NCBI RefSeq assembly: GCF_009728935.1
Contig: NZ_CP034235.1
Location: 7,899,501-7,963,500 of the forward strand
Source of the DNA: Paenibacillus psychroresistens
Lineage (GTDB): Bacteria; Bacillota; Bacilli; Paenibacillales; NBRC-103111
Length of the DNA: 64,000 nucleotides
Direction: 5' to 3'
Positions 15,872-24,600 of this stretch are shown here, piece by piece; within the stretch, counting starts at the first letter, position 1; the number at the start of each line of letters is the position of its first letter. A program made the position numbers and the translations under genes. Below the pieces are notes generated by a model. That model was not told where the DNA came from. It was given only the letters and a program-made list of their open reading frames with translations, and searched no databases.

Positions 15872-17019
15872 TACGGATTTACTCCTACGGCAAATGGCAC
15901 ACTACCTACTGTAATGGTGGCTACAACACTATTCGTATTACCGTCAATGACAGAGACATTGTTACTGCCATTGTTTGCTACGTAAACTCCATTAGTCAGA
16001 GGGTTTACTCCTGCTCCAAATGGTTCATTACCGACTATAATGGTAGCTATGACAGTACTCGTATTCCCATCTATTACAGAAACATCTCCTTCTAATGTAT
16101 TAACTACATAGATTCGATTGGTTTGATGATTCACCACTAAGCCAAACTCCGGATCGTTACCTACTGGAACGGTTGCTATGATTATATTAGAAAACCCACT
16201 CAGTATAGTGACATGGTCGCTGCCGGCATTTGCCATGTAAATACGATGGTCGATCGGATTCACCCCAACGCCCTCTGGCTCAAAACCTAATGTAACAGTG
16301 GCTATAACCGTGTTGGAAATCCCACTAATGATAGAGACCGTGTTCTCGTTACGATTAGTCACATAAATACGATTGGTAGTGGGATTCACTCCAATACCCA
16401 TTGGTCCAGTGCCGACTGTAATGGTAGCTGTGACGGTATTGGTACTTCCATCAACAACGGAGACATTGTTATTATTAAAATTCGTCACATAAATAAAATT
16501 TGTATTGAAATTGACTCCAATTCCAAATGGTTCACTCCCTACTGTAACGGTAGCTATAACGCTATTCATGCTTCCATCAATAACAGATACGTTATCCCCA
16601 AGAAAGTTTGCCACATAAATTTGATTGGTAACTGGATTCACCCCAACTCCAAATGGTACAAATCCTACCGTAACCGTTGCTATGACAGTATTGGTATTCC
16701 CATCAATGACGGAAACATTGCTGCCACCGGCATTTGTCACATAAATCCGATTAACCGAAGTAGGAAACGAGTAGGCTATAGCAGCGCTCAATGACATGCT
16801 ATCTTCTGGTTCATCTGTCAATTCTATTTGACTCGGAGTCTCATCTGAAATGGAAGCTAATCTTCTAGCAATTACCTTCAATATCTTTTCTTCACTTGCT
16901 TTCATATTTTGCTTTAGTTCCAAATTTTCCTTTACAATAGAAGATAACCGTAGATTTATAGCTTCATTTCTTGTAATAGAAATTTTCGGAATATTACTAG
17001 GAATGCTTGAATGTTTCAT
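15871..17019 (-). CDS. Seven-bladed YVTN beta-propeller protein with spore-type head
   Basis: A 382-residue protein. Residues 1-85 form a helical head that starts IPSNIPKISITRNEAINLRL, clearly related to the head of the collagen-like protein downstream. From about residue 88 come exactly seven repeats of about 42 residues, each of the form NRIYVTN-xxx-NVSVIDG-NTNTVIATVTVG-xxPxGxGVNP. The protein ends at the close of the seventh, i.e. one complete propeller. No signal peptide or membrane segment is visible. Propellers of this kind bind proteins or polysaccharides; no catalytic site is evident. It is the first gene of an operon with the glycosyltransferase. Confidence 0.92.
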   Translation of the reverse strand: MKHSSIPSNIPKISITRNEAINLRLSSIVKENLELKQNMKASEEKILKVIARRLASISDETPSQIELTDEPEDSMSLSAAIAYSFPTSVNRIYVTNAGGSNVSVIDGNTNTVIATVTVGFVPFGVGVNPVTNQIYVANFLGDNVSVIDGSMNSVIATVTVGSEPFGIGVNFNTNFIYVTNFNNNNVSVVDGSTNTVTATITVGTGPMGIGVNPTTNRIYVTNRNENTVSIISGISNTVIATVTLGFEPEGVGVNPIDHRIYMANAGSDHVTILSGFSNIIIATVPVGNDPEFGLVVNHQTNRIYVVNTLEGDVSVIDGNTSTVIATIIVGNEPFGAGVNPLTNGVYVANNGSNNVSVIDGNTNSVVATITVGSVPFAVGVNP

Positions 17020-17164
17020 TATTAAATCCCCTTCCCCCTAAAAATAAGTTACCTTATTATTTATATGCTATTGTTTTCAGAAAGGCAGATACAATCATCC
17101 ATATTTTCATATTAATAGTGTTTGTTTTTCATATACGATGTGCAAGGTTACCATTTTAAACAGC

Positions 17165-17193
17165 AAAAAAAGCGCTAACCCAATGGTTGTCGC
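17165..17193 (-). terminator. Minus-strand intrinsic terminator in intergenic region
   Basis: On the minus strand GCGACAACC (17193-17185) pairs with GGTTAGCGC (17180-17172) with one mismatch and one wobble. The loop is 4 bases and TTTTTTT follows directly (17171-17165). The nearest minus-strand gene upstream ends at 17496, about 300 bp away, with a small plus-strand gene between. It also shields the propeller operon from read-through. Confidence 0.6.
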
Positions 17194-17272
17194 CCGATTC
17201 GGTCATTGCTGCGTCCGTTTCCTATTCAGCGATGATTCGTATTATAATGAATTAATCTATTAAATTAAGGAT

Positions 17273-17461
17273 GTGGACAAGATCAAAAGAGCATTTAAAT
17301 TCGTAATCTATGCATGTATCGTTGTTGCTATCATACTTTTCCTCGGAATTGGGCAGAATGGCAAAGGCTTTAAACTAGGCACTCTCTTTGAATCGATTGT
17401 TATTTTTATCTTGATATTCATTGTGATAACAATTGTGGGTAGATTTTCAAAAAAACGCTAA
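17273..17461 (+). CDS. Small two-helix membrane protein
   Basis: A 62-residue frame starting with GTG at 17273. It has a basic N-terminus (DKIKRAFK), one hydrophobic helix (about 10-25), a Gly-rich loop, a second helix (about 38-55) and a basic end (GRFSKKR). That composition is typical of real small membrane proteins. A TATAAT at 17243-17248 offers a promoter, but no good ribosome site stands at the proper distance from the GTG, so the start is uncertain. No family recognised. Confidence 0.5.
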   Translation: MDKIKRAFKFVIYACIVVAIILFLGIGQNGKGFKLGTLFESIVIFILIFIVITIVGRFSKKR

Positions 17462-17495
17462 TCAAGTATGTTTTATTCTTCTGGCTTCAGCTTTT

Positions 17496-19778
17496 CTATT
17501 CCGCCGTCACTCCCGACTTAAAAACATCGACAATTTTTTTCACCAGATCAGGATCGAACTGTGTTCCAGCGCAGCGCAACAATTCTGTCTCCGCTTCTTG
17601 ATATGTAATAGCCTTCTTATAAATACGGTCATGGGTCATAACATCAAAGGAGTCTACAATGTTAATGATCCGACAAATGATCGGGATCTCTTCACCCTTC
17701 AGTCCTTGCGGATATCCTTTACCATCATATCGCTCATGATGCGAAAGAATAGCACCCGCTATATGCGATAATTCAGGTGAAGCTTGTGCAATTCTGCAAC
17801 CAATCTCACAATGCGTTTGCATAATAGACATTTCTTCTGTATCCAGTGGCCCTGGCTTGTTTAAAATTCGTTCAGGTATGGCAATTTTACCGATATCATG
17901 CAATGTTGCGAGCAAGCCCAGTTCATTAATTTTCTCTTCTGTTAGGCCGATGGCCTTCCCGATCTTTAAACAAGTCTGTCGAACACGTTTTGTATGTTCT
18001 TCCGTTTCATGACTCTTTTCGGCTAACGTTTTTTCTAGTGAGGTCACCATCATATTTCGAAAGCTTCTGCTTTCTAAAAGCTTGTTGCGATACATTTTAT
18101 CTTCCGCATCTTTTAGAGCTTGAATAAGGTTTATTTCAGGATTTTCTACTGTTACAGCACCTAATGCAATACTAAATTTCATCAGGCTCCTATTCTTCTC
18201 CATAACCTCCTGCATAATACGCTTGCGAACTGTTTCTACACTGGACTCCGAGCACTTCAATAAGAGGATGGCAAACTCATCTCCACCCCATCTAGAAATA
18301 ATTGCTTTATCTCCACAAGCTCCCTTTAAGATCTTAGCCATCTCGATCAACAGCTTATCCCCTTCATAATGTCCAAAGATATCATTGGTTAGCTTCAGGC
18401 CATTTAAATCACCAATCATGACTGAAATTGGATATTCTGACAAACGGAAGGGCATTTCGATCACTTCATCAAAATAAGCACGATTGTTAAGTCCTGTCAG
18501 TTTATCATGATAGCTTAAATAACGGATGTTCTCTTCTGCCTTTTTCTTTTCTGTTATATCGATCCCGATGAAGATAATTCCTTCGTAATTTCCATCCATT
18601 TCATAGAGCTTTCGAACATTCCAGCTTAATAATTTACTGCTGCCATCCTTACAACAAACCATAGATTCATAATTTACTAATGATTCTATACTCTGAATCT
18701 CGCGAAACACTTTCGCACGGTATTCTGGTTCTGGGTACAAAGCTTCCAGAACGGCTCCTAAACCTACCATCTCGCTTTTTTCATAGCCACTTATCATTTC
18801 CGCAGCCTTATTCCATATCTGCAATTCATCATTTTGTCCAACAACAGCAAACCATACATTGATATTTTCCATAATATTGTTTAAAAATCGATTTAGCTTT
18901 AACACTTCTTCTTCTGATTTCTTAACCTTCGTTATATCAAGAGAAAACCCAATGATTCCAATGACTTCCCCTTGTGAATTCTTTAAACACACCTTATCCG
19001 TTCTTAACCAATGCTCGCTGTCTGGTGTCTTTATTTGCTCAATGATATTTAGTTTTGAAGCTCCCGAAGCAATAACCTCTTCATCGTCCAAACGAAATTT
19101 CTCAGCATTTTCCTTAGAGTATAATTCCGTATCCCATTTATTAACATTGCCATCCATAGACAACTGATTGTAATTCCTATGTGTTTTGTTGACGCGAAGA
19201 AGCTTGCCTTGTTTATCTTTATAAAAAATAGCTGCTGGCACTGAATCCAAGATTAGCATTAATTCATCTTGTACCATTTTGCGCTCTTGAATCTCTAAAT
19301 CCAACAGCTTCTTTTGCGTCTTGAGCTTTTCTTCTATATCTTCCAGTAAAGTGACAGTAGAAGAAATAAGACAACGAAGCAGCTCTAGGGCCGGAATCAA
19401 GCTTTCCGGATTCATTTCGTCATGGTAGAAGAACAACATATGCCCCAAACCATGACCTGAGCTTTCTAAAGGCACAAGTATGACCTTTTCAAATATAGCT
19501 TTACCTAAGAATCTTTTTATATCAAAAAAGTTCCCTATAGTTTCTATTGTTTCCATATTCAAAATTTGATTGTAGGTATGTAAAAACTCCTCGCTCTGAT
19601 GCAAGGGCAAATTATGATGAGCAATAAGTGTAGCCTGCTCTGTATTATTACACCTTATAAACATTCCCGCTTCCGCAAAGATGGCCTTACTTATAGAGCT
19701 TATCACTGATTGAAAATACGTTTTTTCTGTTTCTAACAAACCTGGATTTATAGCATAATCGGGAATGTGATTGATCAT
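17496..19778 (-). CDS. PAS-GGDEF-HD-GYP cyclic-di-GMP signalling protein
   Basis: A 760-residue cytoplasmic protein. Residues 1-150 resemble a GAF-like sensor, 170-295 and 300-415 are two PAS domains (FYKDKQGKLLRVN; WFAVVGQNDELQIWNKAAEM). A GGDEF domain with intact RWGGDEF motif occupies 425-570. An HD-GYP phosphodiesterase domain with HDIGKIAIPERI and HHERYDGKGYP occupies 585-755. Both catalytic signatures are complete, so it could both make and degrade c-di-GMP, the balance being set by the sensory domains. There is no membrane segment. It stands alone. Confidence 0.94.
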   Translation of the reverse strand: MINHIPDYAINPGLLETEKTYFQSVISSISKAIFAEAGMFIRCNNTEQATLIAHHNLPLHQSEEFLHTYNQILNMETIETIGNFFDIKRFLGKAIFEKVILVPLESSGHGLGHMLFFYHDEMNPESLIPALELLRCLISSTVTLLEDIEEKLKTQKKLLDLEIQERKMVQDELMLILDSVPAAIFYKDKQGKLLRVNKTHRNYNQLSMDGNVNKWDTELYSKENAEKFRLDDEEVIASGASKLNIIEQIKTPDSEHWLRTDKVCLKNSQGEVIGIIGFSLDITKVKKSEEEVLKLNRFLNNIMENINVWFAVVGQNDELQIWNKAAEMISGYEKSEMVGLGAVLEALYPEPEYRAKVFREIQSIESLVNYESMVCCKDGSSKLLSWNVRKLYEMDGNYEGIIFIGIDITEKKKAEENIRYLSYHDKLTGLNNRAYFDEVIEMPFRLSEYPISVMIGDLNGLKLTNDIFGHYEGDKLLIEMAKILKGACGDKAIISRWGGDEFAILLLKCSESSVETVRKRIMQEVMEKNRSLMKFSIALGAVTVENPEINLIQALKDAEDKMYRNKLLESRSFRNMMVTSLEKTLAEKSHETEEHTKRVRQTCLKIGKAIGLTEEKINELGLLATLHDIGKIAIPERILNKPGPLDTEEMSIMQTHCEIGCRIAQASPELSHIAGAILSHHERYDGKGYPQGLKGEEIPIICRIINIVDSFDVMTHDRIYKKAITYQEAETELLRCAGTQFDPDLVKKIVDVFKSGVTAE

Positions 19779-19864
19779 GGTTGATTGCCCCCTTATTGTT
19801 AAACTATACCATAAATATTAACTCGCGTAATTGTAGCGCTTACATTAATTATATAATCTCCAGA

Positions 19865-19907
19865 ATAAAAAACTGCCGCCCAGGCAATTTGGTCGCCAGA
19901 GCAGCAG
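19865..19907 (-). terminator. Intrinsic terminator of selO
   Basis: On the minus strand CTGCTGCTC (19907-19899) pairs with GGGCGGCAG (19881-19873), including two G-U pairs. A short inner GGC/GCC stem follows, and then TTTTTT (19872-19867). It lies 40 bp after the selO stop. Confidence 0.8.
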
Positions 19908-19946
19908 TAGCTAAATTGTATATACGGCAGTACTGATCTTTACTAG

Positions 19947-21419
19947 TCATGTACCACAGAATGTTTGGTATGGATGGGACGATTCTGCTGGCAATGTGGA
20001 ATAATCAGCTTGTTCAGGGGAATGCGCATAAGGATTCGCAAGCACAACAAGCAGCTGCTCCATCACGCTGTAGTCTCCATGTTTCACTGCCGCTTCTAGT
20101 GCAGCTTCAACCCGGTGATTCCGCGGAATTAGCGCAGGATTGCTGTTTCGCATCAACTGTTGCGAGCTAGCCTTCGATTCCTGCTGCCTGCCTAACCTCG
20201 CTTGCCACTCCTCATGCCATTGAGCAAATTCTGGAGTTCCGAACAGGGCAGTATTCTCCGTATCAAAAGTTAAAGCAAGGAAGGTATTCGTATAGTCCGC
20301 ACTATACTTCTGCATCATATTGAGTAGGTCTTCAATAAGCTTCTCATCCTGTACCTCTTCGTTGTATAATCCGAGTTTCTGTCTCATTCCCGTTAGATAA
20401 TAACTCTGAAACAACTCAATAAAACCTGAAATAGCAGCCTGGGCTAATTCTACGGCTTGCTCTATATTATCATGCAGCAGAGGCAATAAGGTTTCAGCAA
20501 ATCGTGCGAGATTCCATCCTGCAATTTGCGGCTGATTGCCATAAGCATAGCGCCCTTGAGAATCAATGGAACTAAACACCGTTGCCGGGTCAAAAGTATC
20601 CATGAAGGCACAAGGGCCAAAATCAATAGATTCTCCACTAATGGCCATATTATCAGTGTTCATCACTCCGTGAATAAAACCAACCAGCTGCCATTTAGCA
20701 ATCAGATCAGCCTGCCGCTTGATCACTTCCTGGAGCAGCATAAGATAGCGGTTTTCATCTGGTTCAACTTCCGGATAATGTCGTTGTAAGGTGTAATCAG
20801 CCAAAACCTTAATATCTTGGACAGTACCCCGATTTGCAACAAATTGAAAGGTGCCGACACGCAAATGACTCGCAGCCACGCGGGTCAGAATCCCACCAGG
20901 CGGGTTCATCTCACGGAATACGGTCTCTCCAGTCTCCACCACTGCTAAACTGCGGGTAGTAGCAATACCCAATGCATGCATGGCCTCGCTGATGATGTAT
21001 TCGCGCAGCATTGGCCCAAGAGCCGCTCGACCATCGCCTGATCGGGAGTATGGTGTTGGGCCTGAGCCCTTAAGCTGAATATCAAACCGTTCACCAAGTG
21101 GGGTGATCTGCTCACCCAGCAGCACTGCCCGGCCATCCCCTAACATGTTAAAATGCCCAAATTGATGCCCCGCGTAAGCCTGAGCAAGCGGCAAAGCACC
21201 TGCTGGAATTTGGTTGCCTGCAAGCACCGCTACACCATTCTCGCTTTGCAGCTCATCAACATTCAACCCCAGATCTGCTGCCAATGGATGATTGAGAATG
21301 ATCAGCTTCGGCGCTCGTACTGGAGTTGGGTTGATATGGGTAAACATGGATTCCAGCAAACTGGCGTAGCTATTATCAAGATTCCATCCTGTTTCTATAC
21401 TATCATTATTCTTTGTCAT
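19947..21419 (-). CDS. selO: Protein adenylyltransferase SelO (YdiU family)
   Basis: A 490-residue pseudokinase-fold enzyme that transfers AMP from ATP to Ser, Thr or Tyr of target proteins, connected with redox homeostasis. Family hallmarks: AYAGHQFGHFNMLGDGRA, GERFDIQLKGSGPTPYSR, DGRAALGPMLREYIISEAMH, GVMNTDNMAISGESIDFGPC. Length matches bacterial members. The C-terminus is PYQTFCGT, with the cysteine in the place of the selenocysteine of animal SelO. Single gene with its own terminator. Confidence 0.95.
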   Translation of the reverse strand: MTKNNDSIETGWNLDNSYASLLESMFTHINPTPVRAPKLIILNHPLAADLGLNVDELQSENGVAVLAGNQIPAGALPLAQAYAGHQFGHFNMLGDGRAVLLGEQITPLGERFDIQLKGSGPTPYSRSGDGRAALGPMLREYIISEAMHALGIATTRSLAVVETGETVFREMNPPGGILTRVAASHLRVGTFQFVANRGTVQDIKVLADYTLQRHYPEVEPDENRYLMLLQEVIKRQADLIAKWQLVGFIHGVMNTDNMAISGESIDFGPCAFMDTFDPATVFSSIDSQGRYAYGNQPQIAGWNLARFAETLLPLLHDNIEQAVELAQAAISGFIELFQSYYLTGMRQKLGLYNEEVQDEKLIEDLLNMMQKYSADYTNTFLALTFDTENTALFGTPEFAQWHEEWQARLGRQQESKASSQQLMRNSNPALIPRNHRVEAALEAAVKHGDYSVMEQLLVVLANPYAHSPEQADYSTLPAESSHPYQTFCGT

Positions 21420-21524
21420 ATTAGCTCCTGTTCTTCTTTTCTTTTTAAGGTTATCTTCCTTCCTTTATTATACCCTTTCACACTCAGCACTCGGTATAAA
21501 TATTATAAGAAAAGCTGAACACGC

Positions 21525-21567
21525 AAAAAAACAGAGCCTGCATCTTCTGCAGAACTCTGTTTTTTTT
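21525..21567 (-). terminator. Intrinsic terminator of the 1661-residue SLH gene
   Basis: AAAAAAACAGAG (21525-21536) and CTCTGTTTTTTTT (21555-21567) pair, with an inner CTGCA/TGCAG stem. Long T runs flank both sides. It sits 37 bp after the SLH gene stop and upstream of selO. Confidence 0.85.
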
Positions 21568-21603
21568 GCTTAGCTTACATAAGATTTTTTCATTTTCCTT
21601 TTC

Positions 21604-24600
21604 TTAATCTTGATATTCTAAGGTTACAGCATTATTGAAAGCGGCCACGATTTCTGCTCTATCTGCAAAGCCTTTTGCTAACATGGCTGTTTGCACTCGA
21701 ACTTTATTGTATACATTATTGTACATGGTTAAGTCTAATCCAAGTGTTGTTGCATAATCTCTTATTGCTGTTGCCATGGCTGCTACATCTGTGGCACCAT
21801 TGATTGCTGCAACTGCAGCAGCTATTCTCGCATCTGTTGCACTTTTTGCTGAGCCGGCTGCTGCTGTTACTTTGGACTGAAGCTCATCTATTGTGGTTAA
21901 TGTACCTTTTGTACTATATAAGATTGTGGCTGCTTCTGTCTTGCCAATAGCATCTAAGCTAGCATAATCCGTTAATGTTAATCCCAATGCATTCGCTCCA
22001 AGCAAGGTTTTTATGGCTGTTATATTGACTGCATTCGTATATGCTGACATCATTACCGCTTCTACTCTCACGTCTGATGCACTCTTTGCTGCTTCGATTG
22101 CTGTTATTGCTGCGGACTGAATATCTGCTTTTGTGAATAATGCTTCCTTTGTACTAAATAGGGCTGTAGCCACTTCTGTCTTACCCGTTGTATCTAAGCT
22201 AGCATAACCGGTTAAGGTTAACCCCAATGCGTCAACTCCAAGCATGGTTTGAACAGCCGTTGCATCTGCTGCATTCGTATATTCTGCTACCAGAACCACT
22301 TCTGTTCTCGCGATTGTTGCAGTCTTAGCTGTACCGATTGCCGTTGTTACTGCCGACTGGATCAATGTTTTTGACGTTAATGTGACTTTTGTATCAAATA
22401 GTGCTGTGGCGACCTCTGTCTTGCCGGTTGCATCTAATCCAGCATATTTCGTTAAGATTAAACCTATTTCATTTAGACCAAGCAAGGCTTCAACTGCTGT
22501 TGCATCTTCTGCATTCGTATATGCAGGCACTAGTGCTGCTATTCGCGTGTTTGATGCAGGTTCTGCTGAGAATGATGCACCACCCAAATGCATTGAAAGA
22601 AAATCCACTTGACTTTTATTATTAAATATCGTTGTTGCTACTTCTGTCTTACCGATCTTATCTAAGCCAACATAAATGGTTATATTTAGCCCCAATGTAT
22701 TCGTGATCAGCAAAGCTTGAACCATTCCTATACTTGATGCATACCTAAATGCGTCCAATCCTGTATATTGAGTTCCTCTCGCGACTGAACCCTCTTTTGC
22801 ATCAGCAATTGCCGTTGTTACTGCGGACTGAATTAATGCTTTTGTTGTTAATGTGCCTTTTATAGTGTTTAAGGCTGCGGCTGCTTCTGTTTTGCCGGTT
22901 GGATCTAATACACTATAATTGGTTAATGATAAGTCCAGTACATTTATACCCAACAAAGCTTGAATGGCTGCTGTATTTGCTGCATTCTTATATGCTACTA
23001 CCAATGCTTCCTCTATTCTCACATCGGAGGGGTTCTTAGCTGGTATTATCGCCGCGGTTAGTGCAGACTGGATCACTGCTTTATTTATTAATGTAGCTTT
23101 CGTATTAAATAAGGCTGTGGCTACTTCATTCTTCCCTATCGAATCTAATCCAGGATAATTGGTTCTGGTTAAGCCTAAAACATTTCCATCGAGCAAGGTT
23201 TGAACGGAGGCTGCACTTGCTGCATTCGTATAAGCAGCTACCCTTACAATCAATATCCTATCGTCTGACGATCCCTTTGCGCCTTCAATCGCATCTGTTA
23301 CAGCATTTTGGATGGAGCCTACTGTTGTTAAACCAACTCTAGATTCATATAGGACTGTGGCTACTTCTGTCTTTCCATCCGCATCTAAGGTAGCATAATT
23401 AGTTAAATTTAATTCAAAATCATTTTCACCTAACAAGGTTTTAACTGCGGTAATACTTCCCGCATTCATGTATCCATCTATTAATTCTAATCTATCGTCT
23501 GACGATCCTTTTGATATATTAATCGCATATGTTACATAATCTTGGATTGATTCTACTGTTGTTAGGTAGTCTTTCGAGCCAAATAAGTTTGTAGCTACTT
23601 CTGTTTTACCGGTCTCATCTAAACCAGCATAATTGGTTAAATTTAATTCCATTTCATTCGCGGTTAGCAAAGCTTCAATTGCTGCTACATTTACCGCATT
23701 TGTATACGCAGCTACCCACGCTATTCTCTCGTCTGATGCACCCTTTGAATTCGCGATCTCATCCGTTACTGCGGACTGGATCAATGCTTTTGTTGTTAAT
23801 GTAGCTTGTGCATTATATAAGGCTGAAGCCACTTCTATTTTGCCGGTTTCATCTAAGCCATCATAATTGGTTAAGGTTAAGTTTATTGCATTCTCGTCAA
23901 GCATATATTTAACACTTGATTCATCATACGCATCTGCAAATTGATCAAGCCATTCTTGCTCAATTCTCAAGTCCGATTCAACCTTTGCATTCCCGATCGC
24001 CGTCGTTACTGCAGATTGGATCAACTCTTTTGTTATTAATGTAGTTCTTGTATCAAATAGGGCTGTGGCTACTTCTGTTATACCAGTTTCATCTAAGCTA
24101 TCAAAATTAGTTAAGATTAAATCCAATTCATTCCACCAGAGCAAATCTTCAATGGCATCTACGTCTTCGGCATTTGTGTACTTAGCTACCTCATCTTTTC
24201 TATTGTCTGATGTAGATTTTGCTGAATCAATTGCTATGGTTACTGCGGATTGGATCAGCGCTTCTGTTGTTAAAGTAGCTTTTGTATTAAATAGGTATGT
24301 GGCTACTTCTATCTTGCCGGTCACATCTAAGCTTTCATAATCAGTTAATGTTAATCCCAATACATTCTCAGCTAGCAAAGCTTCAATTGCTGCCTCATCT
24401 GTCGCATTCGTATAAGCTGCTACCCCTGCTCTTATGTCTGATGCAGACTTTGCTAAACCAATTGCCGTGGTTACTGCGGACTGGATTGATTCTTTTGTTG
24501 TTAAAGCAGCTTTTGTATTAAATAAGGCTGCGACTACTTCTGCCTTGCCGGTCACATCTAAGCCAGCATAATTGGTTAATGTTAATCCCAATACATTCCC

